Origin: Christiangramia gaetbulicola
Lineage (GTDB): Bacteria; Bacteroidota; Bacteroidia; Flavobacteriales; Flavobacteriaceae
Reading direction: 5' to 3'
Assembly (NCBI RefSeq): GCF_003054225.1
Contig: NZ_QBKQ01000002.1
Span: forward strand, 62,001 to 126,000
Length of the DNA stretch: 64,000 nucleotides
Below the pieces are notes generated by a model. It was not told the origin of the DNA. It was given only the letters and a program-made list of their open reading frames with translations, and made no database searches. The translations under genes were made by a program, and so were the position numbers. Below, piece after piece: positions 25,266-34,897 of the stretch. Every line of letters starts with the position of its first letter. The first letter of the stretch is position 1.

Positions 25266-26152
25266 TAATTTAGTTCCAGTTTATCCCGCAAAGGTAGATT
25301 TTTATTCGAATTCCTATTCCAGTAATCACTTTTTATACGCTGTTTTTTTATCGCTTTGGTAGTAAGGATTTTTTCATTTTCACCAAAACCTGAAAGAAAG
25401 GATTCTTCCCATTTTTCAATGGTATAAGGAAAAGCCCTGCTGAAGTAAATTTTCAGGTTTCTCTTGAGTTCGGGATATTCCAGCCTGTATACATTTAGGT
25501 GGTCTATGGTGTAAAATTCGGCATTAACCTCGTAGGCTTTTAGTTCTTTATGGCTCAATCTCAAGTACTCCAGGGAAGGGATCATTTTAAGTGTACCCGT
25601 AGGAGCTTGGTTAGAATCTATTCGAAGAATGTTCCAGATCTCATTTTCCAAAGTAGCCTTTTCCAGGCTGAATTCCTGATCTGCCTCACCCTGAAAATAG
25701 GAATGACTTGTGATCTCGTATTTATTACGATTATTCAGTTGAGTGTAAACCTGCCCGCACCATTCCTGTATAGATGCTGAAACTTTGAGTGCATGCTCCT
25801 GCCCGTCAAGAGGGTAGAAGGTACTTTGCATAATACTATAAGGATAGATGCCGGTTAGGAAATTTTTGGTCGCATTCAATTTTAAAACTGAAATATTTTC
25901 CTTTGCTGAAGTGTTAGCTTTTACCTGTTCCTCTGGTAAGAAATCTTCAGTAACAAAGATGAGTACAGCCTCGCCTTTTCTTAATTCACCATACCTGGCC
26001 TGTTCCAATTCGTAAGAGGTGATCTCAGCTTCTCCGGAATACCAGTATTCTTTGAATTCATCTGAAAGATCCAGATTTTGTTTTTGTGAAGAAGTTCCTT
26101 CACAGGAAGCGAGGATGGCTAAAAGAAGAAACAAGTAAGAAAAGCGAACCAT
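25265..26152 (-). CDS. Lipoprotein of unknown function, conserved next to maf
   Basis: 295 residues with a lipoprotein signal peptide: hydrophobic core then LASC, so Cys at about residue 17 is the lipidation site. The mature part has a single-domain beta-rich look with segments EFKEYWYSGEAEITSYELEQ and AVLIFVTEDF. I believe homologues are often labelled 'septum formation inhibitor Maf', but nothing in the sequence resembles Maf (no SxSPRR motif); that label probably leaks from the neighbouring gene. It starts 23 bases after maf. Function unknown. Confidence 0.85.
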   Translation of the reverse strand: MVRFSYLFLLLAILASCEGTSSQKQNLDLSDEFKEYWYSGEAEITSYELEQARYGELRKGEAVLIFVTEDFLPEEQVKANTSAKENISVLKLNATKNFLTGIYPYSIMQSTFYPLDGQEHALKVSASIQEWCGQVYTQLNNRNKYEITSHSYFQGEADQEFSLEKATLENEIWNILRIDSNQAPTGTLKMIPSLEYLRLSHKELKAYEVNAEFYTIDHLNVYRLEYPELKRNLKIYFSRAFPYTIEKWEESFLSGFGENEKILTTKAIKKQRIKSDYWNRNSNKNLPLRDKLELN

Positions 26153-26175
26153 ATTTTCTTTTAAAGTTACAAATT

Positions 26176-26763
26176 TCAGACTTTCAGCAGTTCTTTTATC
26201 GTTTTATAAACCAGATGGGTTGGTAATCCTACCACATTAAAGTAACTGCCCTCGATTTTTTCGATGCCTATCAAACCAATCCATTCCTGGATTGCATAAC
26301 CACCTGCTTTATCGAATGGCTTATAATTTTTTACGTAATATTCTATCTCTTCATCGCTTAATTCTGAAAAATAAACCCTGGTGGTGTGGTTCAGTATTTT
26401 CTGAGAATTAGAAGTTGTAAAACAAACCGAGGTGATGACCTCATGATCTTTGCCTGAAAGAGCCTTTATCATTCTTACAGCTTCGTCATGGTCCTTCGGT
26501 TTTCCCAAAGCTTCACCGTCATTATAAACGATGGTATCGCTGGTGATCAAAACCTGGTTGTCTTTTAGGTCCTTAAAAGCTTCCGCTTTTAGAGCAGAAA
26601 GGTAATCGGTGATCTCCTGTTCTTTTAAGTGCTCTGGAAAGACTTCATCAACCGGTCTAACGTCTATGGTCACCGGGATCTCCAGCTCCTGAAAGAACTT
26701 TTGTCTTCTTGGTGAACCAGATGCCAGTATGATCTCATGATCTTTAAGTAAGTCTTTCAGCAT
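26176..26763 (-). CDS. maf: Maf-like nucleotide pyrophosphatase
   Basis: 195-residue house-cleaning enzyme hydrolysing dTTP, UTP or modified NTPs to monophosphates. The diagnostic LASGSPRRQKFFQEL is at residues ~14-28 and the catalytic acid lies in LITSDTIV near residue 70; KAGGYAIQEWIG follows, as usual in this family. Lies 3 bases after the UbiA-type gene in a six-gene operon. Confidence 0.95.
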   Translation of the reverse strand: MLKDLLKDHEIILASGSPRRQKFFQELEIPVTIDVRPVDEVFPEHLKEQEITDYLSALKAEAFKDLKDNQVLITSDTIVYNDGEALGKPKDHDEAVRMIKALSGKDHEVITSVCFTTSNSQKILNHTTRVYFSELSDEEIEYYVKNYKPFDKAGGYAIQEWIGLIGIEKIEGSYFNVVGLPTHLVYKTIKELLKV

Positions 26764-26766
26764 AAT

Positions 26767-27681
26767 CTATAATAATATGAATTGTAATAGGCCAATCGAA
26801 ATCAATCCGAAGAAAAGCACTGCTTTTAAAATTGAACTCAATTTACCGTATTCAGATTTTTTTTCCGCAGTCCAGATATTGATCTGGAAAAAGAGTAGGG
26901 GAGCTACCAGTAAAAACAGTGTGTAAACCACTGCGATTGTATTTTCAAAAAGATACTGATAAATGTAATAGATAAGAAATCCTAGCGGTAATAGTCCAAT
27001 TGCAAACAAGACCTTATTAGTTCGTTTTTTACCTAATACGATGGGCAGGGTGCGGTAACCAGCATTATAATCTCCATCGATATCCTGCTGATCTTTCACT
27101 ATTTCTCTAAGGAAATTTATAAGAAAAGCGAAAATGGAATAATCTATCAAAATTGAAAATATGGTAGATTGGGTTTGCTGATTCCCGGGAGTAATGGCGG
27201 GTAAAAGATCGTAAAGTCCAACTCCTATCGGGATAAGACCAACTATCAGGCTTATAAATATGTTACCCACAAGAATGGTCTGCTGAAACTGGGAATTGTA
27301 TAAATATAATATAGCCGATCCAAATATGAAGAAAGCGGTAAAGCCCGGCCTCCCGATCATATTTGAAAGATAGAATCCAAGACCAACCCCAATGATATTC
27401 AAAATAAAGAAAAGCCTGTAAGCTGCTTTTTCTGATATGTCCTTATGAATAAAAGTGCGCTCCGGTTTGTTCTTTAGGTCTGCCGGAACATCAAAAATAT
27501 CATTGATCACATATCCCGAAGCAGCCACGGTAACCACGGCAAGGACGAGAAGGGAGAATCCGAAAAGATTTAAGGTTATGGCCACCCCAAAAGGTTCGAA
27601 AAGGCCATATTTTATAAGGAACATCGTAAGAGCGATAAAAACGAGGTTTCCAGCTCTTATTAGTTTTAAATAACTCATCAT
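26767..27681 (-). CDS. UbiA-superfamily prenyltransferase
   Basis: 304 residues, about eight to nine membrane helices. First Asp-rich motif is NDIFDVPADLKNKPERTFI near residue 61 and the second is DQQDIDGDYNAGYRTLP near residue 197; both bind prenyl diphosphate through Mg2+. Flavobacterial homologues are usually annotated as geranylgeranylglycerol-phosphate geranylgeranyltransferase-like; the acceptor cannot be read from sequence. Located 4 bases after kdsC. Confidence 0.88.
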   Translation of the reverse strand: MMSYLKLIRAGNLVFIALTMFLIKYGLFEPFGVAITLNLFGFSLLVLAVVTVAASGYVINDIFDVPADLKNKPERTFIHKDISEKAAYRLFFILNIIGVGLGFYLSNMIGRPGFTAFFIFGSAILYLYNSQFQQTILVGNIFISLIVGLIPIGVGLYDLLPAITPGNQQTQSTIFSILIDYSIFAFLINFLREIVKDQQDIDGDYNAGYRTLPIVLGKKRTNKVLFAIGLLPLGFLIYYIYQYLFENTIAVVYTLFLLVAPLLFFQINIWTAEKKSEYGKLSSILKAVLFFGLISIGLLQFILL

Positions 27682-27685
27682 GGGC

Positions 27686-28201
27686 CTAAGCGTTTCTTTC
27701 GATCCACTTTCCCTGAACTTTCATCACCTGTTCTATAACGTCTCTAACACAACCATCGCCACCGTTTTTATGAGAAACATAAAGTGAAACTTCTTTTACT
27801 TCCGGCACGGCATCCTGAGGGCAACATGGTAATCCCACGAGTTTCATCGGGTAATAATCTGGAATATCATCACCCATGTATAGTACCTCTTCTGGCTTGA
27901 TACCATAGATATCGAAGAACTCATCCATTTGCTCAACTTTATCGTGAACCCCTAGGTAGATATCTGTAATGCCCAGGTCGCGTAAACGGGCGCGTACACC
28001 TTCATTCTTTCCACCACTTATGATACATACCGTATAACCCGCTTTATGGGCCATTTTCATCGCATAACCATCTTTGGTATTCATCGTTCTAAGTAGATCC
28101 CCTCTGGTAGAGATCTGTATCCTTCCGTCAGTAAGTACTCCATCTACATCAAAAACAAAGGTTTTGATCTGGTTAAGGTGTTCTTTATAGCTTTTTTCCA
28201 T
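27686..28201 (-). CDS. kdsC: 3-deoxy-manno-octulosonate-8-phosphate phosphatase
   Basis: 171-residue HAD-superfamily phosphatase without a cap domain (subclass C0). Catalytic Asp pair in FDVDGVLTDGRIQIS (residues ~17-31), then ISGGKNEGVRARLRDLG and YMGDDIPDYYPM, which match KdsC. It makes free KDO for the kdsB product at 15004-15750. Overlaps the upstream DUF2520 gene by 17 bases. Confidence 0.93.
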   Translation of the reverse strand: MEKSYKEHLNQIKTFVFDVDGVLTDGRIQISTRGDLLRTMNTKDGYAMKMAHKAGYTVCIISGGKNEGVRARLRDLGITDIYLGVHDKVEQMDEFFDIYGIKPEEVLYMGDDIPDYYPMKLVGLPCCPQDAVPEVKEVSLYVSHKNGGDGCVRDVIEQVMKVQGKWIERNA

Positions 28202-28946
28202 GCAATTTTTGTATAGATTCGGTTAATATAGTATATATCTTTTTGTTGTCTTCATCCAGCATTTCCAGGTGGGCAGCAATGGTTTTCTGATCATTTCTTA
28301 AGGCCGGTCCCGTTTGTGCCGAATATGGATCTAAAGTTTCTATCTTGGAAACGGTCTCTTTTATGAGTGGTCTCAGGATCTCGAAAGGAAGCTGGTTCTG
28401 TTTGCAATAATCTTCGGCCAGGGCGAAAAGATGATTACTGAAATTATTCACGAAAACCGCAGATAAATGTAAGGCTCTGCGCTGTTCAGAATTCACTTCA
28501 AAGATCTTATCGCTGATGATCGAAGCTGCCTTTTTCAAAAATTCCAGATTTGGTTCTGAATTCGCTTCAAGGCAAATGGGAATCTCCTTAAAATCTACAG
28601 CTTTGGTTTTTGAGAAGGTTTGTAAAGGATAGAACACCCCGTAATTCTCAAATGTAGCCAGCGTATTCATATCCTGGCTGCCTGAAGTGTGTGCTACAAT
28701 TCCTTTTTTCACCTTCAGTTTTATCGAAAGATCTTCTATCGCTTCATCCTTAATGGCAATTAGATATAGATCTGCTTCCGCAATTTTACTTAGATCTGAA
28801 TTTCTTTTTGCTGGATCTTCAACGAAATCAAGGTGATCTTTATTCCGGTTAAAAACCTGAACTACATTAAATTCCATTGCTTGGTTAAAGCAATGATACA
28901 GGTGAGTAGCCACATTTCCCGCGCCAATAATTACCACTTTAATCAT
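28185..28946 (-). CDS. Rossmann-like and DUF2520 domain protein
   Basis: 253 residues. N-terminal Rossmann domain with VVIIGAGNVATHLYHCF (residues 4-20), NADP-reductase-like, and a C-terminal helical DUF2520 domain (LHLSAVFVNNFSNHLFALAEDYC). The architecture resembles pyrroline-5-carboxylate or 6-phosphogluconate dehydrogenase-like enzymes; no substrate is established. First gene of the operon that continues to kdsC, prenyltransferase, maf, lipoprotein and mscS. Confidence 0.88.
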   Translation of the reverse strand: MIKVVIIGAGNVATHLYHCFNQAMEFNVVQVFNRNKDHLDFVEDPAKRNSDLSKIAEADLYLIAIKDEAIEDLSIKLKVKKGIVAHTSGSQDMNTLATFENYGVFYPLQTFSKTKAVDFKEIPICLEANSEPNLEFLKKAASIISDKIFEVNSEQRRALHLSAVFVNNFSNHLFALAEDYCKQNQLPFEILRPLIKETVSKIETLDPYSAQTGPALRNDQKTIAAHLEMLDEDNKKIYTILTESIQKLHGKKL

Positions 28947-29041
28947 TCGGCTAAAATACCAAAATTTTTAAGCGGGTGAAATTAACATTTGTGCACTTGA
29001 GATTGAATTGGGATTACCTGTAAAAACACATAATAAATCGT

Positions 29042-29049
29042 TAAATTTG
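29042..29049 (+). promoter_or_regulatory. Candidate -7 box of ccsBA
   Basis: TAAATTTG matches TAnnTTTG, 26 bases before the ATG at 29075. The -33 position reads ACCTG, a weak match to TTTG. Confidence 0.45.
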
Positions 29050-29074
29050 CAGCCGTTAAAATGACACTTTTTCC

Positions 29075-32000
29075 ATGCAGAAAAAAATAGCCTCAATCCT
29101 TTTTTCTACCCGAATAATGGCCGTCTTATTTATAATTTTCGCTGTAGCCATGGCCATGGGTACCTTCATAGAAAGTTGGTATAGTATCGAAACCGCAAGA
29201 ATCTTAATTTATAACACCTGGTGGTTTGAAGGAATAATGCTTTTCCTTCTAATCAATTTTATTGGTAACATTAAGCGTTATCAGCTATATAAAAAGGAAA
29301 AATGGAGCACTTTATTACTCCACCTTTCCTTTATTTTAATTCTCATCGGTGCTTTTGTGACCCGTTATATTAGTTATGAGGGTATCATGCCGATTAGAGA
29401 AGGGGAAACTACCAACGTCTTTATGACCCAGGAATCCTATCTCACCTTTTTTATTGATGGAGAGATCGATGGGAATGCTCGTAGAAGAGTGCTCCAGGAA
29501 GATGTGCTTTTTGGGCCTGAGGTAGAGAACGATTATACGCTGAATACAGATTACAACGGGCAGCCGGTTAGTTTTGAAGTCACCAATTTTATCCATGGTG
29601 CTGAAGAAGCTTTAGTTCCTTCAGAGGATGGTGAGAATTACCTTAAAATAGTGGAAGCTGGTGATGGGAATCGTCACGACCATTATTTAAAACAAGGCGA
29701 AGTAAGCAATATTCATAATGTACTTTTTACCTTGAATAGTCCGCAGGATGGAGCAATCAATATCCAGATAACAGATGATGGGGAATATCTGATAGATTCG
29801 CCATTTGATGGTAATTATATGAGAATGTCAGATCAAAAGCAGGGAGAGCTTGTAAAAGATTCCACCCAGGCTTTAATGCTGAGATCTCTTTACAACATTG
29901 GGAATATGCAATTTGTGATCCCAGAACCTGTGGTGAAAGGTGAGTATGATGTGGTTCCAACTAATCCCAAGACCAAAAATGATATGGATGCGGTGACCAT
30001 CAATGTTTCTTCAGGAGGACAATCGGAAACGGTTACTTTGCTTGGAGGACAGGGAATAGTTGCAGATCCGGTTCAGGTTAACCTGGGTGATCTTGAAATA
30101 TTTCTGAACTATGGTTCTATTGAAAAAGAACTACCATTTGCTATAAAACTGAACGATTTTATTGCTGAAAAATATCCAGGTACGGCAGATAGAGAAACTC
30201 CGGGTTATGCTTCATTTAAGAGCGTAGTAGAGGTGATCAGGGATGGTGAGGAGCCAATGCCGTATGAAATATATATGAATCACGTACTCGATGAGCAGGG
30301 TTACAGATTCTTCCAGTCAAGTTTTGATCCCGACGAGAAAGGAACCATCCTTTCTGTAAATCACGATTTCTGGGGGACATGGATCACCTATATAGGATAT
30401 TTCCTATTATACATTGGGCTAATGTGGATCTTATTCGATAAAGGATCAAGATTCGGAAAGTTAAAAGTAATGCTGGATAAGGTGAAAACTAAAAAGAGAT
30501 CCCTGGCGACTTTTCTTGCTTTGATCTCTCTTTCCTTGGGAATGAATGCGCAGAATGATGATCACGAACATAGCGAGACCGCAAAATCTCAACTGGACAG
30601 TATCATCGTGGCAAATGCAGTAAAGGAAGAGCATGCTGAAAAATTCGGTAGATTGGTGATCCAGGATGCTGGAGGACGAATGAAACCAGCCAATACCTAT
30701 TCTTCAGAGTTATTGAGGAAATTAAGTAAAAAAGATTCTTACGAAGGTCTAACTTCAGACCAGGTACTTATCTCCATCACCGAGAATCCTATGGTATGGT
30801 ATGATGTGCCGCTTATCTTTGTTCAAAAAAAGAACGATAGCCTGCACAAGATCCTGGGAGTGGAAGAAGGGAAAAAATACCTTGCCCTTACCGATTTCTT
30901 TGATAAAAGAGGAGCTTATAAATTATCCCCTTATTTGGAAGGTGCATACCAGGCCGCGGTCCCTAATAAATTCCAGAAGGATTTTATCGAGACCGATAAG
31001 AAGGTGAATCTTTTATATAGGGCTTTAGATGGTAATATCCTTAAAATATTCCCTATTCCTGGTGATGAGAATAATAAGTGGATCTCTTATAAGGAGGTAG
31101 ATGAATCTAACCTAAAAGGCATGGATTCAGTTTATACCAAGCAGATCCTTCCACTTTATATGAATGCCTTAAGAGATGGCAGGGAAAGTGGTGATTACGC
31201 AAAAGCGAATCAATATTTAGAAAGTATAAAAAGCTATCAGCAGAAATTTGGTTCTGAAGTAATGCCTTCAGAAGAAAAGCTAAATGCAGAGATCTTATAT
31301 AATAAGTATGATGTGTTCAGAAATCTTTTCTGGATGTATATGCTGGCAGGGCTTGTAATGTTGGTATTCGTGATCGTTCAGATCTTTTATGACAATAAGA
31401 CTATTCGAGGTCTGATTAAGATCAGTGCAATATCAATTCTTATCCTTTTCATAATGCACACGGCAGGACTTGCCGCAAGATGGTATATTTCGGGACACGC
31501 GCCATGGAGTGATGCATATGAATCGATGATCTATGTTGCCTGGGCAACTATGTTCTTTGGCCTGGCATTCGGGAGAAAATCTAATCTTACAATTGCGTCT
31601 ACTGCTTTTGTGGCATCTATGATCCTTATGATCGCGCATTGGAACTGGATGGATCCGGCTATCGCCAACCTGGTGCCCGTACTTGATAGTTACTGGCTAA
31701 TGATCCACGTATCTGTTATCGTTGGGAGTTATGGTCCTTTAACGCTTGGGATGATCCTAGGTGTGGTGGCATTGCTGCTAATGATCCTTACTACAGAAAA
31801 GAACAAAAAGAAGATGCTCCTGAATATTAGGGAGATCACTATAATCACCGAGCTTGCACTAACCGTGGGCCTTGTGATGCTAACTATAGGTAACTTCCTG
31901 GGAGGACAATGGGCCAATGAGAGTTGGGGAAGATACTGGGGCTGGGATCCAAAAGAAACCTGGGCCCTAATTAGTATTTTCATTTACGCTTTTGTAATTC

Positions 32001-32275
32001 ACATGAGATTAGTGCCTGGATTACGCGGACGCTGGATCTTCAACTTTATGTCTGTGATCGCCTATTCTTCGATCATGATGACCTATTTTGGAGTGAATTT
32101 CTATCTAAGCGGTCTGCATTCATATGCTAGCGGAGATAAGGTGATAACTCCAACCTTCATTTATTATACTTTAGCGGGGGTAGCGATTTTAGGTGCTCTT
32201 TCGTACTGGAAGTATAATAAGCATTACGCTAAAAAAGCCAGAAAAGAAATTCAGGAGAACAGGGATACGATTTAA
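29075..32275 (+). CDS. ccsBA: Cytochrome c biogenesis fusion protein ResB-CcsA (system II)
   Basis: 1066-residue inner-membrane protein that carries haem across the membrane and attaches it to CxxCH motifs of c-type cytochromes. N-terminal ResB/CcsB part (residues ~1-480) has four hydrophobic segments around a large periplasmic domain; the C-terminal CcsA part (~760-1066) has the haem-handling WWD motif WGWDPKETWAL and conserved histidines. The two parts are separate proteins in many bacteria; the fusion is typical of Bacteroidetes and some epsilonproteobacteria. Followed by a terminator shared with fumC. Confidence 0.95.
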   Translation: MQKKIASILFSTRIMAVLFIIFAVAMAMGTFIESWYSIETARILIYNTWWFEGIMLFLLINFIGNIKRYQLYKKEKWSTLLLHLSFILILIGAFVTRYISYEGIMPIREGETTNVFMTQESYLTFFIDGEIDGNARRRVLQEDVLFGPEVENDYTLNTDYNGQPVSFEVTNFIHGAEEALVPSEDGENYLKIVEAGDGNRHDHYLKQGEVSNIHNVLFTLNSPQDGAINIQITDDGEYLIDSPFDGNYMRMSDQKQGELVKDSTQALMLRSLYNIGNMQFVIPEPVVKGEYDVVPTNPKTKNDMDAVTINVSSGGQSETVTLLGGQGIVADPVQVNLGDLEIFLNYGSIEKELPFAIKLNDFIAEKYPGTADRETPGYASFKSVVEVIRDGEEPMPYEIYMNHVLDEQGYRFFQSSFDPDEKGTILSVNHDFWGTWITYIGYFLLYIGLMWILFDKGSRFGKLKVMLDKVKTKKRSLATFLALISLSLGMNAQNDDHEHSETAKSQLDSIIVANAVKEEHAEKFGRLVIQDAGGRMKPANTYSSELLRKLSKKDSYEGLTSDQVLISITENPMVWYDVPLIFVQKKNDSLHKILGVEEGKKYLALTDFFDKRGAYKLSPYLEGAYQAAVPNKFQKDFIETDKKVNLLYRALDGNILKIFPIPGDENNKWISYKEVDESNLKGMDSVYTKQILPLYMNALRDGRESGDYAKANQYLESIKSYQQKFGSEVMPSEEKLNAEILYNKYDVFRNLFWMYMLAGLVMLVFVIVQIFYDNKTIRGLIKISAISILILFIMHTAGLAARWYISGHAPWSDAYESMIYVAWATMFFGLAFGRKSNLTIASTAFVASMILMIAHWNWMDPAIANLVPVLDSYWLMIHVSVIVGSYGPLTLGMILGVVALLLMILTTEKNKKKMLLNIREITIITELALTVGLVMLTIGNFLGGQWANESWGRYWGWDPKETWALISIFIYAFVIHMRLVPGLRGRWIFNFMSVIAYSSIMMTYFGVNFYLSGLHSYASGDKVITPTFIYYTLAGVAILGALSYWKYNKHYAKKARKEIQENRDTI

Positions 32276-32293
32276 CTATCCGGAGTCCTAAAT

Positions 32294-32326
32294 AAAAAAA
32301 GCCCTCGCTATCAGCGGGGGCTTTTT
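32294..32326. terminator. Bidirectional intrinsic terminator
   Basis: GCCCTCGCT pairs with AGCGGGGGC (one G-T pair) around a short loop, flanked by an A-run on the left and a T-run on the right, between the convergent ccsBA and fumC genes. Confidence 0.85.
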
Positions 32327-32349
32327 AGTTATTAAGGTTAAGTTGAGGA

Positions 32350-33747
32350 TTATTTCAAATTCCCAACCATATCTTTAGGATCTACCCATTCTTCGAACTG
32401 CTCTTCAGTCACATAACCTAGATTCACAGCTTCTTCTTTTAAAGTAGTACCGTTCTGGTGAGCCGTATTTGCGATTTCAGCTGCTTTATAGTAACCTATT
32501 TTGGTATTTAAGGCTGTAACCAGCATCAGGGAATTATTCAGGTGTTCCTGGATTCTTTTCTCGTTTGCTTCGATTCCTCTTGCGCAATGCTCTTCGAAAG
32601 ATGCGCAGGCATCTCCTAACAGCTCAGCACTTTGTAAAAGAGCATTCGCCATCACCGGTTTAAAAACATTCAGTTCAAACTGTCCCTGCATTCCTCCAAC
32701 GCTGATGGTGGTATCGTTACCAATCACCTGTGCGCAAACCATGGTCAATGCTTCACACTGAGTTGGATTTACTTTTCCAGGCATGATAGAAGAACCTGGT
32801 TCGTTCGCCGGAATATTGATCTCGCCAATTCCGCTTCTTGGTCCTGAAGCAAGCATTCTTATATCGTTACCTATTTTATTAAGTGATACAGCCAGTTGTT
32901 TTAAAGCTCCATGAGTTTCCACAAAAGCATCGTGTGCTGCAAGAGCTTCGAATTTGTTACCTGCAGAAACAAATGGCATATCGGTGAATTTTGCGATAAA
33001 CTCGGCTACTCTTTTAGAATATCCCTTTGGAGTGTTAAGCCCCGTTCCAACTGCAGTTCCACCTAAAGCAAGTTCAGCTAAGTGTGGAAGTGTATTTTCC
33101 AACGCCTTGATGCCATAATCCAGTTGAGCTACATAACCACTGAATTCTTGTCCCAGGGTTAGGGGAGTGGCATCCATAAAATGCGTACGTCCAATCTTTA
33201 CGGTATTCTTGAACTCTTCAGACTTCTTTTTAAGAGTATCTCTAAGCTTTCTTAATCCGGGAAGAGTCACTTTAGTAACTTTTCTATAGGCTGCTATATG
33301 CATACCTGTTGGGAAAGTATCATTAGAGGATTGAGATTTATTTACATCATCGTTAGGCTGAAGGGTTTTTTCGCCTTCACCTATTTCTTTTCCTGCCAGT
33401 TGGTGGGCACGGTTAGCGATAACTTCGTTAACATTCATGTTACTTTGAGTACCACTCCCGGTTTGCCAGATCACTAAAGGAAACTGGTCATCGTGTTTAC
33501 CTTCCAGGATCTCGTCACAAACCTTTGCAATAAGGTCTCTTTTATCTACCTGTAAAACACCCAGCTCACAGTTGGTGTAAGCAGCCGCTTTTTTAAGGTA
33601 GGCAAAACCATAAATAATATCTAATGGCATGGAAGCAGCAGGACCAATTTTAAAATTGTTGCGTGAACGTTCGGTCTGTGCACCCCATAATTTATCTGAA
33701 GGAACTTTAACTTCCCCCATGGTATCTTTCTCTATTCTGTAATCCAT
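32350..33747 (-). CDS. fumC: Fumarate hydratase class II
   Basis: TCA-cycle enzyme interconverting fumarate and malate, an iron-independent tetramer. 465 residues; the superfamily signature [11 protein letters not shown] lies near residue 317, with [14 protein letters not shown] and [20 protein letters not shown] upstream. These segments separate it from aspartase and argininosuccinate lyase. Monocistronic, with a promoter box at 33770-33777 and a terminator at 32294-32326. Confidence 0.97.
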   Translation of the reverse strand: MDYRIEKDTMGEVKVPSDKLWGAQTERSRNNFKIGPAASMPLDIIYGFAYLKKAAAYTNCELGVLQVDKRDLIAKVCDEILEGKHDDQFPLVIWQTGSGTQSNMNVNEVIANRAHQLAGKEIGEGEKTLQPNDDVNKSQSSNDTFPTGMHIAAYRKVTKVTLPGLRKLRDTLKKKSEEFKNTVKIGRTHFMDATPLTLGQEFSGYVAQLDYGIKALENTLPHLAELALGGTAVGTGLNTPKGYSKRVAEFIAKFTDMPFVSAGNKFEALAAHDAFVETHGALKQLAVSLNKIGNDIRMLASGPRSGIGEINIPANEPGSSIMPGKVNPTQCEALTMVCAQVIGNDTTISVGGMQGQFELNVFKPVMANALLQSAELLGDACASFEEHCARGIEANEKRIQEHLNNSLMLVTALNTKIGYYKAAEIANTAHQNGTTLKEEAVNLGYVTEEQFEEWVDPKDMVGNLK

Positions 33748-33769
33748 AATACTAAAATTGGTTGTGGAG

Positions 33770-33777
33770 CAAAGTTA
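33770..33777 (-). promoter_or_regulatory. Candidate -7 box of fumC
   Basis: Reverse strand reads TAACTTTG (TAnnTTTG), 23 bases upstream of the fumC start. The remaining bases up to 34036 are AT-rich and hold no other recognisable feature. Confidence 0.5.
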
Positions 33778-34036
33778 ATGTTTCGCAATTTTCTTTAAAC
33801 TAAAAATTCTTTAAAATTAATTTTTTCTTAAAAGCTCTTTTGAATTATGAATTTCGCAATTTCAAGAGAATACTTAACTGAAAAATATGCCATTCTTATA
33901 AAACATCTCTCATAAAAAACAGAATCGTAAAACATTGTAAAACAGATAGTTGTATGTAAAATTGGGGGTTTTTCCCTTTTCCTGAGATTACGGAAAGACG
34001 TAAATTTAAGTAGTGGAAATTTTAAAATCGGAGACT

Positions 34037-34546
34037 ATGAGGACAGGCTATTTTTATCTATTGGTATCGGTATTGTTACTGATTAATTCAGGATGTAGTT
34101 CTGATGATGACAACGTAATTGAATCGCAACAATTTATAAACGCGAATGTAAATGGAGTGGAATTTCAATCAGATGAAAAAGTCGCTCCACTGGGCTTTAA
34201 AAGGATCTTAATGCCTTCAGGTAGAATAAATCTCTATTCAAAGGCATTTTCTGCCAATGGCTATCAAATGGAGATCATGATCGAGAATTATACCGGTCCC
34301 GGAAAATATTATATAGGAGATAATTTTTATAATAAAAGCTGGTTGAAATTCGAAAACGCCGGGAGAACTGAATCATGGAGCCTTGAGCCAGGCGGAGCTC
34401 TTAACATGACTACTAATTATATCGAAATTACCTCATTTCAAGACAATTATATCCAGGGGAAGATCGCCTGCAGGGAAATGATGAATAAACTGGATGGAGT
34501 TCTGGGGCACATGGATGGCGAGTTCAGGTTGATATATCTAGAATAG
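34037..34546 (+). CDS. Small lipoprotein, DUF6252-like
   Basis: 169 residues with a lipoprotein signal peptide ending LINSGC (Cys at about residue 20), followed by an acidic SSDDD stretch, a pattern often linked to surface export of lipoproteins in Flavobacteria. The mature part is a single beta-rich domain (FINANVNGVEFQSD ... MEIMIENYTGPGKYYIG) resembling DUF6252 proteins. Start at 34037 chosen because it places the signal peptide at the N-terminus. Function unknown. Confidence 0.8.
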   Translation: MRTGYFYLLVSVLLLINSGCSSDDDNVIESQQFINANVNGVEFQSDEKVAPLGFKRILMPSGRINLYSKAFSANGYQMEIMIENYTGPGKYYIGDNFYNKSWLKFENAGRTESWSLEPGGALNMTTNYIEITSFQDNYIQGKIACREMMNKLDGVLGHMDGEFRLIYLE

Positions 34547-34609
34547 ATTGCTTCTTCAGAGAAAATAAAATCTAAGCGAGGATTCTAAATTTTGTAAAAA
34601 AACAGGTAT

Positions 34610-34644
34610 TTTTTGTGATAAGCGCCACAGACTTCATATCTTTG
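34610..34644 (+). promoter_or_regulatory. Strong promoter of the 58-residue membrane protein
   Basis: -33 box TTTTTG (34610-34615), 21-base spacer, -7 box TATCTTTG (34637-34644), a near-perfect Bacteroidetes promoter 28 bases upstream of the ATG at 34673. Confidence 0.7.
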
Positions 34645-34672
34645 GCCAGATTCAAATCAAACTTTGACTGTT

Positions 34673-34849
34673 ATGTTCGAATTCGATCAATACCTTGGTT
34701 TCTTAGCATTTTTAGCAATATTGACAATGGGTTTCTGGCTTATGATCTTTCTTGTAGCTTTCGTTCCTTACTGGATTGGAGGCTCTGTAGGAGAGTTGAT
34801 CAAAGAAAAACGTGAAGCTCGCAAAAAAGCTAAAGCGGAAAAAGCATAA
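34673..34849 (+). CDS. 58-residue membrane protein with basic tail
   Basis: Small protein with one long hydrophobic stretch (about residues 7-37, possibly a re-entrant or two short spans) and a charged, Lys/Arg/Glu-rich C-terminal tail (KEKREARKKAKAEKA). It has its own strong promoter and terminator, so it is a real, probably well expressed, monocistronic gene. No family with known function recognised. Confidence 0.75.
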   Translation: MFEFDQYLGFLAFLAILTMGFWLMIFLVAFVPYWIGGSVGELIKEKREARKKAKAEKA

Positions 34850-34879
34850 AAAAAGGGACTATTTTTAGTCCCTTTTTTT
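34848..34879. terminator. Bidirectional intrinsic terminator
   Basis: GGGACT (34855-34860) pairs with AGTCCC (34867-34872), flanked by A- and T-runs on the two sides; serves the small membrane protein and the convergent outer-membrane barrel gene. Confidence 0.85.
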
Positions 34880-34897
34880 ATGTCTTAACTTTTCTGT

